A stretch of DNA of 6,294 nt from 2-02-FULL-38-15 sp964645555 (lineage in GTDB: Bacteria; Patescibacteriota; Microgenomatia; Daviesbacterales; UBA10151). Numbering within the stretch: position 1 is the first letter of the stretch; each line of letters begins with the position of its first letter. Both the position numbers and the translations under genes were made by a program. Shown here one piece after another: positions 1 to 5,062 of this stretch. The stretch covers positions 1 to 6,294 of the forward strand of contig CAZYBP010000052.1 in the NCBI GenBank assembly GCA_964645555.1, read 5' to 3'. Under the pieces are notes generated by a model. The model was not told the origin of the DNA. It saw nothing but the letters and a program-made list of their open reading frames with translations, and searched no databases.

Positions 1-416
1 ACTTTCCTAGATAAATTTCTATAGCGGTATATTGCTTTGTGCGTACCTTTATTTTTCTGACAGGAATATGAATCAAGGATAAACTTTTTCTCAAAATATG
101 GATAAAGAATTCTGTAAATAGCACGATGAACAATTCTGTCTTTTATGCTGGCTTTATGAATATCTCGGGGCTTTGGATCATTAATTTTAAAAGCAAAATA
201 TGAGCCATGTTTATATTTTTTCTCTGCAAGTGACTTATGGAGCGCAAGAATATTGTCCATAAATTTAATTGAAAATTTAATGACATCTGGACGGTTTCTT
301 TTACCTTTTAAAAATTCCTGCCAGGAGATAAGTAAATTCTCTAGAGAAATGATAGAATTGAAAGCATGATGAAGCGGCAGCCGTACTCTCTCTCTCTCTC
401 TCGAAAATAGTTCCAT
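1..416 (-). CDS. DGR reverse transcriptase, N-terminal part (runs off the window)
   Basis: This is the N-terminal 138 residues of a retron/group II-like reverse transcriptase of the DGR class, which copies the template RNA into adenine-mutagenised cDNA. The frame is open from an ATG at 416-414 to the window edge. Family signals, in order, are SLENLLISWQEFLKGKRNR (about residues 24-42), the basic FKINDPKPRDIHKA block (76-89), KDRIVHRAIYRILYPYFE (92-109) and FILDSYSCQKNKGTHKA (112-128). These correspond to the first RT motifs. The catalytic YxDD box would lie outside the window. No in-frame ATG, GTG or TTG exists between the (GA)8 tract (codons RERER, residues 6-10) and Met53, so translation must start upstream of the tract, and ATG 416 is the only good candidate. 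Its Shine-Dalgarno is weak (GAGG touching the ATG). Position downstream of TR on the same strand fits usual DGR order. Family identity is firm; the exact start is inferred. Confidence 0.93.
   Translation of the reverse strand, partial: MELFSRERERVRLPLHHAFNSIISLENLLISWQEFLKGKRNRPDVIKFSIKFMDNILALHKSLAEKKYKHGSYFAFKINDPKPRDIHKASIKDRIVHRAIYRILYPYFEKKFILDSYSCQKNKGTHKAIYRYRNLSRK
387..402. repeat. (TC)8 dinucleotide tract at the RT/avd divergent start
   Basis: Eight perfect TC units (GA on the minus strand) lie inside the first codons of the reverse transcriptase and in the open frame upstream of avd. With eight units the RT frame is intact from ATG 416. Adding one unit would break RT after about 25 codons, but would join ATG 366 or 369 on the plus strand to the avd frame. 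Such tracts are prone to slipped-strand change. It could be a phase-variable switch or a sequencing or assembly error in a low-complexity run. Confidence 0.9.
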
Positions 417-441
417 CCTCGCTCGTTGCAAAGAAGGCTAT

Positions 442-801
442 TTGCTGTGGATGGGTATAGTTCCTCATATTCCTAAAACTGCAAGATATACCATAGGCGC
501 ACGAATTGAAAATAAATTCTTAGACCTTTTAGAGTTGACATACTCTGCATATTTTAGTGATAAAGAGAAAAAGGCAGAAAAGTTATCTGAATGCATTCTT
601 AAAACAGATATTATCAAATTTCTCATTTCTACTGCCTGGGAAGGAAAATTTATTTCTAATAAGCAATATGAAGACATTGCTCTTAAACTGGATGAGATTG
701 GTAAGATGCTTTGGGGCTGGAAGAAAAGCTTAGAAGATTTACAAAAAACCCCGCTTAATAGGCAAAGCTTGCGACTTCGTCTAAGAGCGGGGAAAAGATA
801 A
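442..801 (+). CDS. avd: DGR accessory variability determinant (Avd-like four-helix protein)
   Basis: Avd proteins are small basic four-helix-bundle proteins that form a pentamer, bind the DGR reverse transcriptase and template RNA, and are needed for mutagenic homing. The product shows the family pattern: IPKTARYTIGARIE (residues 10-23), FLDLLELTYSAYF (26-38), a middle helix around TDIIKFLISTAWE (55-67), then YEDIALKLDEIGKMLWGWKKSL (76-97). The start is doubtful. TTG 442 has an AGAAGG at 432-437, but family-like residues (ILARCKEGY) continue upstream in the same frame, which is open to a stop at 370-372 without any ATG. ATG 366 or 369 would reach this frame only if the TC tract gained one unit or lost two. 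The last roughly 18 residues (QSLRLRLRAGKR end) are encoded by the antisense of the TR terminator and are probably not part of the fold. The gene is antisense to TR and RT, an unusual arrangement. Confidence 0.85.
   Translation: MLWMGIVPHIPKTARYTIGARIENKFLDLLELTYSAYFSDKEKKAEKLSECILKTDIIKFLISTAWEGKFISNKQYEDIALKLDEIGKMLWGWKKSLEDLQKTPLNRQSLRLRLRAGKR
743..792 (-). terminator. Rho-independent terminator after the template repeat
   Basis: Read on the minus strand, a perfect 7-bp stem CCCCGCT (792-786) pairs with AGCGGGG (755-749) and is followed directly by six Ts (748-743). The 30-nt loop holds smaller hairpins (GAC-GAA-GTC and GCAA/TTGC). It lies 12 nt beyond the 3' end of TR and overlaps the end of avd on the other strand. 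It probably ends the template RNA. Read on the plus strand the same hairpin lacks a T tract, so it should not terminate avd. Confidence 0.75.
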
Positions 802-803
802 TA

Positions 804-937
804 CTTTCGGAGAGCGAAGACAAACTCATACTCGGGATTCCACTTGTTGTCTGGATTCGCCCAGTTGTCGTCCAACCACAAGCCATCCTCATTCCGTTCC
901 AACTTGAACACGTTCGGATTGCCGTCACGATCAGTTT
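804..937 (-). repeat. DGR template repeat (TR)
   Basis: A 134-bp segment matches 1310-1443 without gaps. All 20 differences lie at adenines of TR when read on the minus strand, of about 37 adenines present, while the remaining bases are identical. TR is rich in AAC and AAT codons (translated, NWANPDNKWNPEYEF), as expected for a template whose adenines are the sites of diversification and which avoids creating stops. The 3' 17 bases (TTTGTCTTCGCTCTCCG) contain no adenine and may include the initiation-of-homing site. TR is not in an intact gene: an in-frame TAA lies just upstream of it. Confidence 0.96.
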
Positions 938-981
938 ATGCGATATGCCATCTGTTTTCACTGCCTATGTAATCCACCTCT
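938..981 (-). pseudogene. Decayed copy of the target gene next to TR
   Basis: Similarity to the target gene continues beyond the TR boundary. Plus-strand 964-981 (cctatgtaatccacctct) resembles 1455-1472 (cctatgtaataccactct), with about 15 extra bases between it and TR. On the minus strand it reads VDYIGSENRWHIA, then TAA, then TDRDG, against YYIGMKQIADRDG in the target. This suggests that TR arose as a copy of the target gene's 3' end and that the flank has since decayed. Confidence 0.5.
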
Positions 982-1169
982 GACGAAAGACACCAGGCTG
1001 TATTTTATTTGTGATCTAAAATCAACAAGCACACCGCACCAAGTACTTCTTTTTTTAAAGACATCTGCATCTTACCCCGTAAAAAGCCTTAACCATTTAC
1101 GCTCTCAATTTGCATCTGCCAAAAAGGTCTTGAAAAACCATAGCCTTTCAATACAACCAATCTGAAACC

Positions 1170-1198
1170 AGTATAACATTAAGTAATGAATTTGAAAA
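1170..1198 (-). promoter_or_regulatory. Putative promoter for the template RNA
   Basis: On the minus strand TTTTCA (1198-1193, four of six to TTGACA) is followed after 17 bp by TATACT (1175-1170, five of six to TATAAT). Transcription would start near 1163, upstream of TR. The AT-rich context makes chance matches possible. Confidence 0.4.
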
Positions 1199-1203
1199 TT
1201 TAC

Positions 1204-1213
1204 AGCGGCCGCT
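1204..1213. repeat. GC-rich perfect palindrome downstream of VR
   Basis: AGCGGCCGCT is a 10-bp perfect palindrome in AT-rich surroundings, about 100 bp past the 3' end of VR and 37 bp past the target stop codon. It is followed by CCGC-TAC-GCGG at 1209-1219, an alternative small hairpin. Some DGRs need a hairpin downstream of VR, but those known to me sit only a few bases away, so a role here is uncertain. Confidence 0.35.
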
Positions 1214-1249
1214 ACGCGGAAAAATTCAAAGGGTTAAGCAGCCAAAGCT

Positions 1250-3436
1250 TCAACGTTTGAATAATTTATCCAAGAGTCCAAGTTTTTGAGAGTTTTGAGT
1301 TTCAGTTTCCTTGCGGAGAGCGAAGACAAACTCAAACTCGGGAGGCCACCGGTCGACTGGATCCGCCCAGCGGTCGCCCAACCACAAGCCATCCTCATCC
1401 CGTCCCAACTTGAACACGAGCGGACGGCCGTCACGATCAGCTATTTGTTTCATTCCTATGTAATACCACTCTCCTAAGGGTTGATTTGTATCTTTCAACC
1501 TGAGTTGAAGTCCAACTTCTGGGGGACACAATTTTAATCCCAGCTCACTTGCCCTAACATAGATCTGATTAATAGTGGGGTAATCATCACCAAGTCCTAA
1601 ATCTTGTACTTTAAGCCTAACGAGATCAACATCATCTTTTCTTGGAAGAGTGGTAAAATCAGGACTATCTATCATCTGCTGAGCATACTCATAGATATTT
1701 ATTCCCTGTTGTTTCATTTCTGCTACTAACTGTTGTTTTGATTTGCCGCCTATTTCTAACTTTTGTCTTCTTATTTTTCCTTCCGGGAATGAAGTATACA
1801 CATGTTCTACCCCTGCATTTTCTAATATGTTGAAGATCCCTTTTTCAAGAGGTCCTACATAAGCCTTAGTCCCTGGTTTTATTTCACTAATACTTTGTGC
1901 TATTTGATCAGGAGCACAGCCAAAAACAATGGGCATATCTTCCAGTGGATTTCTTTGAGAGCGGAGTTCTGCGATCCTGGGATCCTTTTTATAACCAAAT
2001 CCTTCGATAGTAGAATCTACCTCATAAAGAAAGACAAGCTCGGTAGCATCAAGATTTTGTTTCATCTGTACTTTTTTCTCGATTGCGGTTAATTTTCTCA
2101 TGTCGGACACCTTTTTCTTGTATGTTTGACCATCCGGAAATTCTGTGAGCTTCTTCTCGACAACCTCACCCATATATGGATCAAGATTTTGTTGATCGGC
2201 AATTCCCCTAACTTCAGCAATACTATTACCCTGCATTCTGATCGCAACTCTGGGAATAGATGGTTTATTTGGTTTGTCATTTCTTCCATAGGAATAAAAG
2301 ACATAGAAGTCCCCACCTTGAAGATGAGTTTGTGCGGTTGATTCTCCGGCAGTACACCAACCGGTACCATGTCCCTGTAGTGATCGCACCAAGGGCATAT
2401 GGTCAGAGCCCTGAGAATATTTTGCCCATACCCCATTTGTACTAAGTAATTCGTTTTCTTCAGTTGGAGTTATCTTGTCAATGGCAAAGGCGTAAAGCTT
2501 ACCAAATTCTTCTGTTGCCAGAACATCTCTATCTTCACCAGGTAGCCCATCGATACCAAGTAGTTTTTCTTGTTGTTGCTTAAGAGTTACCATTTCTTCC
2601 TGCAGACTAGCTCGCTGTTCAGGCGTTGGAGCTTCCTCAAGATTGTTTCTAAGTTGTTCAAGTACTGCAGGCTTAACCTGTCTCCCTTTAGCATCTATAC
2701 CTGTTTTAATAACTTTAGCTTGCTGCTCATATCTCTCAATTTGTTCAATTTTTCTTTGGGTTTTAGTAATTTCATCCTGGCGGTCAAGATATTCTTTACC
2801 ATATTTTTTAACCATGTGGTCTACTACATAGGCTAGAGCTTCTCTATTGAGATCAGGAAAAGGAGCGACCGTGGTCTTATCCCGCACTGCAAAAGAATGC
2901 GACTGTTTGTCAAAAGTAGCAAGCTTAAGCATACCGGTAAAGGACCAATATTTAGCCCACATGGGAATATTTTCAGAATCAGAAGAGGTAAAATAGTTTA
3001 ACCAAGTGTCCAAAGTTGACTTTTGATCACTGATGATAGTCTCATTTGCTTGACGCCTTACTTCTGGTGTGATTTCAATATCACCCTGACCCTGCTCACG
3101 GGCTAATCTTCTTTGATTGTCAAAGTAACTTTCGGGAATATCAGCAGGCTTAATAACATAATTCTCGTAGTAAAACTCTTTGATTCGTTCAGTCACTCTT
3201 GGGTCGTCTTTATGACCCATATGTGTCTTCTTAATCACTTCGAGAAAATTAGCTATCTTGTCCGCAGGTTTTTGAGAAACCGGTGGTATTTGAAAACTCT
3301 CTTCTCCCAAACTTTTCTTTTCAGCAATCTCGTGTTCCCTCGCAATTCTTCTCCTAACATCCTCATGCTCTACAGGAACAGTAGTGTGAAGTTTGGGATC
3401 TTTTCTATGTAAAAATTGTTCTCCTGATTCTGCCAT
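1250..3436 (-). CDS. DGR target protein with C-terminal variable repeat
   Basis: This 728-residue protein is the DGR target; its ligand is unknown. It has no signal peptide or membrane segment, so it should be cytoplasmic. The N-terminal 200 residues are charged and unrecognised. A likely coiled coil spans about 213-295. A short motif GHGTGWCTAGE (355-365), followed by FYVFYSYG, recalls a Gly-Trp-Cys-Thr-Ala segment I associate with uncharacterised phage and CPR proteins. The part from about 520 (AYVGPLEKGIF, VYTSFPEGKIRR, LEIGGKS) through LVRLKVQDLGLG and LGLKLCPPEVGLQLRL (633-647) leads into the variable domain and matches a pattern I recall from other CPR DGR targets. VR covers residues 665-709. 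Residues changed from the template are 666, 671, 673, 678, 680, 687, 689, 692, 694, 695, 696, 698 and 701. The invariant scaffold includes EDGLWL, W690, P693, W697 and EFVFALRK. Nineteen residues follow VR. The ATG at 3436 has only a distant AGGT upstream. Confidence 0.93.
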   Translation of the reverse strand: MAESGEQFLHRKDPKLHTTVPVEHEDVRRRIAREHEIAEKKSLGEESFQIPPVSQKPADKIANFLEVIKKTHMGHKDDPRVTERIKEFYYENYVIKPADIPESYFDNQRRLAREQGQGDIEITPEVRRQANETIISDQKSTLDTWLNYFTSSDSENIPMWAKYWSFTGMLKLATFDKQSHSFAVRDKTTVAPFPDLNREALAYVVDHMVKKYGKEYLDRQDEITKTQRKIEQIERYEQQAKVIKTGIDAKGRQVKPAVLEQLRNNLEEAPTPEQRASLQEEMVTLKQQQEKLLGIDGLPGEDRDVLATEEFGKLYAFAIDKITPTEENELLSTNGVWAKYSQGSDHMPLVRSLQGHGTGWCTAGESTAQTHLQGGDFYVFYSYGRNDKPNKPSIPRVAIRMQGNSIAEVRGIADQQNLDPYMGEVVEKKLTEFPDGQTYKKKVSDMRKLTAIEKKVQMKQNLDATELVFLYEVDSTIEGFGYKKDPRIAELRSQRNPLEDMPIVFGCAPDQIAQSISEIKPGTKAYVGPLEKGIFNILENAGVEHVYTSFPEGKIRRQKLEIGGKSKQQLVAEMKQQGINIYEYAQQMIDSPDFTTLPRKDDVDLVRLKVQDLGLGDDYPTINQIYVRASELGLKLCPPEVGLQLRLKDTNQPLGEWYYIGMKQIADRDGRPLVFKLGRDEDGLWLGDRWADPVDRWPPEFEFVFALRKETETQNSQKLGLLDKLFKR
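1310..1443 (-). repeat. DGR variable repeat (VR)
   Basis: This is the 134-bp partner of TR at 804-937, inside the 3' end of the target gene. Read on the coding strand it differs from TR only where TR has A (for example AAT to CGT, AAC to CTC, AAC to CGC, AAG to CGG, AAT to CCT, TAT to TTT). Thirteen residues are changed by these substitutions and one change is silent (CGA to CGC, R708). The local rise in GC and the accidental BamHI-, SalI- and AgeI-like sites follow from adenine loss. Upstream (VR ATA against TR TAA) and downstream (GGAA against TATT) the match ends abruptly. Confidence 0.96.
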
Positions 3437-3463
3437 AATTTCTATAGACCTGCCTATGACTGT

Positions 3464-3492
3464 ATTTTATAAGTTATTTTTTATCTTTGCAA
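3464..3492 (-). promoter_or_regulatory. Putative promoter of the DGR target gene
   Basis: On the minus strand TTGCAA (3492-3487, four of six to TTGACA) is followed after 17 bp by TAAAAT (3469-3464, five of six to TATAAT). The start would be near 3457, giving a leader of about 20 nt before the ATG at 3436. Confidence 0.5.
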
Positions 3493-3505
3493 CCATTTTT
3501 CCCCA

Positions 3506-3534
3506 TTGTATTCATAAAATCCCTGTGATATATT
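3506..3534 (+). promoter_or_regulatory. Putative extended -10 promoter for the pilin genes
   Basis: TTGTAT (3506-3511) is followed after 17 bp by TATATT (3529-3534), preceded by TG at 3526-3527, which makes an extended -10 element. Transcription would start near 3541, so the first pilin mRNA would begin just before the leader hairpin at 3550. Confidence 0.5.
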
Positions 3535-3549
3535 TTAAATCAGAAAGTT

Positions 3550-3580
3550 AAGCTGCCTAAAGGGGCAGCTTTTGTTTTTT
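3550..3580 (+). terminator. Terminator-like hairpin in the pilin leader
   Basis: AAGCTGCC (3550-3557) pairs perfectly with GGCAGCTT (3564-3571) around a six-base loop and is followed by a T-rich run (TTTGTTTTTT, 3571-3580). No plus-strand gene lies upstream in the 110 bases back to the target gene's start, so this is better read as an attenuator or premature terminator in the pilin leader than as a gene-end terminator. Confidence 0.65.
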
Positions 3581-3622
3581 CTGCCAACTGCTCATCTGCC
3601 TGTTTTTGGAAGGGGGTGAGGT

Positions 3623-3963
3623 ATGAAAAAAGCAATTATTTTAAACTCTTTTTTTCTGACTTTGTTTTTAACTGCTTCTCCGGTTTTTGCCCAGTCNNNN
3701 NNNNNNTATCCCAGATTCAATCATTTATTCAAAGTGTTATTCAGGTTTTAGTAACATTGGCAGGACTTGTTTCCGCAGGATTTTTTGTGTGGGGAGGATT
3801 TGGATATATCACAAGTTCCGGAAACCCGGAAAGTTTAGACAGATCTAAAAAAACTATTTTTTATTCAGCAATCGGTTTGGCTATTGTTTTGGGGGCATTT
3901 GTATTATCAAACATTGTAGCCCAACTGGCTGGAACTGCTTTCGGGACAAATACCGGAAAATAA
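3623..3963 (+). CDS. T4SS-type (VirB2/TrbC-like) pilin, interrupted by an assembly gap
   Basis: This is a small two-helix pilin subunit expected in the membrane, or in a pilus after signal peptide removal. The ATG at 3623 has AGGGGG at 3611-3616 and opens a clear signal peptide (MKKAIILNSFFLTLFLTASP, then VFAQS). The mature part after the gap has a first membrane segment (VIQVLVTLAGLVSAGFFVWG), the family loop YITSSGNPESLDRSKKTI, and a second membrane segment (AIGLAIVLGAFVLSNIVAQL). The signal peptide and mature part are in different frames in this assembly because the run of ten Ns is a placeholder. The frame is restored if the real gap is 2 modulo 3 bases long. A start at GTG 3616 would keep one frame across the gap but would give no signal peptide, so it is rejected. 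The loop and helices match the second pilin 47 bp downstream, probably in one operon. Confidence 0.85.
3697..3706. other. Assembly gap (10 N)
   Basis: Ten unknown bases join two contigs inside the first pilin gene. The size looks arbitrary, because the reading frames on the two sides disagree by one base. Confidence 0.98.
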
Positions 3964-4009
3964 AATAGACTGCCTATTAAACTTTCTACCCATTTAATCT
4001 GCTCTATTT

Positions 4010-4393
4010 ATGAGAAAGATACTTAGCGTCCTAGGAATACTGCCGATATTTCTACTTTATCCTTCTCCTGTCTTCGCGGTTGACAACGTTATCACCGATT
4101 ACACAAATAACACTCTTAGTATGATTACGGCCATTGCAATGGCTGCAGCGGTCTTTTTTCTTGTTAAAGGCGGTTATTCATATATTACTGCATCCGGTAA
4201 GCCTGAATCTTTAGAACAAGCCAAAAGAACCATTAAAAATGCCCTCATTGGTTTAAGCCTGGTGCTTGCTTCAAGAGTGTTTGTTTCCATTTTGACAAAT
4301 TCCATAGGTTTGGGACAAGGCAGTACCAATACTTCTGCCATTCCCATCTCACCCATTGATTCAGTCCAGCCCAAATATCAAGCTCTGAGGTAA
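4010..4393 (+). CDS. T4SS-type (VirB2/TrbC-like) pilin
   Basis: This is a second small pilin, with a signal peptide (MRKILSVLGILPIFLLYPSP, then VFA) probably cut before VDN. A first membrane helix around residues 36-52 (MITAIAMAAAVFFLVKG) is followed by the family loop GGYSYITASGKPESLEQAKR, and a second helix around 88-108 (ALIGLSLVLASRVFVSILTN). It parallels the upstream pilin in size and order, so the two probably form a duplicated pair that are co-transcribed. No Shine-Dalgarno precedes the ATG (CTGCTCTATTT). The hydrophilic tail after residue 110 (GLGQGSTNTSAIPISPIDSV, then QPKYQALR) overlaps the open frame of a truncated HsdR on the other strand, so the last residues may have been created or altered by a rearrangement. 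These pilins usually serve competence or conjugation-like machinery, but no other such gene is in view. Confidence 0.85.
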   Translation: MRKILSVLGILPIFLLYPSPVFAVDNVITDYTNNTLSMITAIAMAAAVFFLVKGGYSYITASGKPESLEQAKRTIKNALIGLSLVLASRVFVSILTNSIGLGQGSTNTSAIPISPIDSVQPKYQALR

Positions 4394-4484
4394 CTTGTGA
4401 TGGGTCATTTACATTCCAACCAGCCTTTGCTAAACGTAAATCGATAATGTCTTGGCGTGTCTTAGCTTCATTTTTATTACTCAT
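4370..4484 (-). pseudogene. Truncated start of a type I restriction subunit R (HsdR)
   Basis: From the ATG at 4484 the minus strand encodes MSNKNEAKTRQDIIDLRL, then AKAGWNVNDPSQVTSELDI. This matches the recurrent N-terminus of HsdR-type restriction helicases (NEAxTRxxLIDxxLxxAGW). Similarity stops after about 38 residues. The frame stays open to 4245 but only as antisense of the pilin gene, so the remaining hundreds of residues of the enzyme are missing. I read it as a relic left by deletion or insertion next to the pilin. The breakpoint is approximate. Confidence 0.65.
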
Positions 4485-4558
4485 ATAGCTGGATCAATTC
4501 TAGCAAAATTCTTACATTTATGATAGGCTGGGTAAATTCTTCCCAGGAAGTCCCATAG

Positions 4559-4592
4559 TTTATTTAATCACCTGGAAGTGCTATACTATAAA
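4559..4592 (+). promoter_or_regulatory. Putative promoter of the XRE regulator, near-leaderless
   Basis: TATACT (4582-4587) overlaps TATAAA (4587-4592), with a poor -35 (TTTATT, 4559-4564). Initiation from either -10 would begin within a few bases of the ATG at 4600. No Shine-Dalgarno is present, so the mRNA may be leaderless. Confidence 0.4.
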
Positions 4593-4599
4593 TATATTT

Positions 4600-4812
4600 A
4601 TGAAAACAGCCAGGGAGACTCTTGATAAAGAGACTGTAAATAAAATAAGAATAACCAGAGAACAAAAAAAACTGACTCAGGAAGAAGTGGCTAAAAAAGC
4701 AGGAATGACCACCACTTTTTATGCCATGATGGAAAGAGGAGAAGCAAACCCTTCTGTGGCTAAACTTAAAAAAGTACTTAAAGCTCTTGGCCTTAAACTT
4801 TTAATAAAGTAA
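4600..4812 (+). CDS. XRE-family helix-turn-helix transcriptional regulator
   Basis: This 70-residue DNA-binding protein consists almost wholly of one Cro/C1-type HTH domain. VNKIRITREQKKLTQEEVAK (about residues 14-33) forms the first two helices, with the LTQEEVAKKAGM core. TTTFYAMMERGEANPSVAKL (37-56) carries the recognition helix and the conserved ERG-x-x-NPS turn, then LKKVLKALGLKL closes the fold. Such single-domain regulators act as repressors of nearby or mobile genes, or as antitoxins; no cognate toxin is recognised here. It converges with the 74-residue hypothetical gene, whose stop lies three bases past its own. No clear terminator separates them. Confidence 0.85.
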   Translation: MKTARETLDKETVNKIRITREQKKLTQEEVAKKAGMTTTFYAMMERGEANPSVAKLKKVLKALGLKLLIK

Positions 4813-4815
4813 TCC

Positions 4816-5040
4816 TTAACCCTCCAGTCTTTTTTCTATTGTTTTTCTGAATTTATCCCCAAACAACTGCAGCATTTTTGAATAGATTACTGCCTGCTCT
4901 TCAGCGGCATTTTCAGGATCAGTTGCCTGCAGAATTATTAAAACATCCTTTTTTGATTTAATGTCTAATTTATTAACAACGGCGTAGCTGTAAGCTATTT
5001 TGAGTTTATAACCGTTCTTTTTCAGCCAATCTTTATCCAT
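4816..5040 (-). CDS. Hypothetical protein, 74 residues
   Basis: I do not recognise this family. The product is a small charged soluble protein (DKDWLKKNGYKLKIAYSYAV at the start, YSKMLQLFGDKFRKTIEKRL near the end), probably helical with a short central strand pattern (KDVLIILQATD). I chose the ATG at 5040 over the one at 5079 because a strong Shine-Dalgarno (AGGAGGTG, 5051-5044) lies three bases before it. The longer start would overlap the PLD-like gene and lacks such a site. It sits 22 bp downstream of the PLD-like gene on the same strand, so the two are probably co-transcribed. Confidence 0.65.
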   Translation of the reverse strand: MDKDWLKKNGYKLKIAYSYAVVNKLDIKSKKDVLIILQATDPENAAEEQAVIYSKMLQLFGDKFRKTIEKRLEG

Positions 5041-5043
5041 AAG

Positions 5044-5051
5044 CACCTCCT
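5044..5051 (-). promoter_or_regulatory. Strong Shine-Dalgarno that sets the start of the 74-residue gene
   Basis: AGGAGGTG on the minus strand, three bases before the ATG at 5040. It is the best ribosome binding site in a window where most starts have weak or no such site. Confidence 0.75.
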
Positions 5052-5062
5052 TTCTATTATAT

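Larger units (their letters stand above)
743..1163 (-). ncRNA. Predicted DGR template RNA containing TR
   Basis: The region between the target gene and avd has no convincing gene. On the minus strand a promoter-like pair at 1198-1170 and the terminator at 792-743 would bound a transcript of about 420 nt with TR inside. DGR reverse transcriptases need RNA flanking TR on both sides for cDNA priming and Avd binding. The boundaries are inferred from these two signals; transcription could also read through from the target gene. Stop codons occur in all relevant frames before TR. Confidence 0.5.

Noticed and set aside
465..911. Minus-strand ORF of 148 codons covering TR and antisense avd
   Set aside because: Its first third is TR translated (hence target-like); the rest is antisense of avd and the terminator. 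It is a shadow, not a gene.
938..1165. Plus-strand ORF of 75 codons between TR and the target gene
   Set aside because: No recognisable composition or domain, and the region is better explained as the template RNA leader and a decayed target copy on the other strand.
1204..1380. NotI-, AgeI-, SalI- and BamHI-like sites suggesting vector or cloning contamination
   Set aside because: The AgeI-, SalI- and BamHI-like sites lie inside VR, are in frame with the target, and are fully explained by substitutions of TR adenines; the NotI-like site is an isolated palindrome.
2098..2436. Minus-strand ORF of 112 codons in another frame of the target gene
   Set aside because: It lies wholly inside the long target gene on the same strand and shows no family pattern.
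2570..2836. Hydrophobic plus-strand ORF within the target gene
   Set aside because: It is antisense of the coiled-coil part of the target, where Lys/Gln/Glu codons read as Phe/Leu on the other strand.
3616..3963. Pilin start at GTG 3616
   Set aside because: That frame gives no signal peptide before the gap, whereas ATG 3623 gives a textbook one; the frame agreement is an artefact of the 10-N filler.
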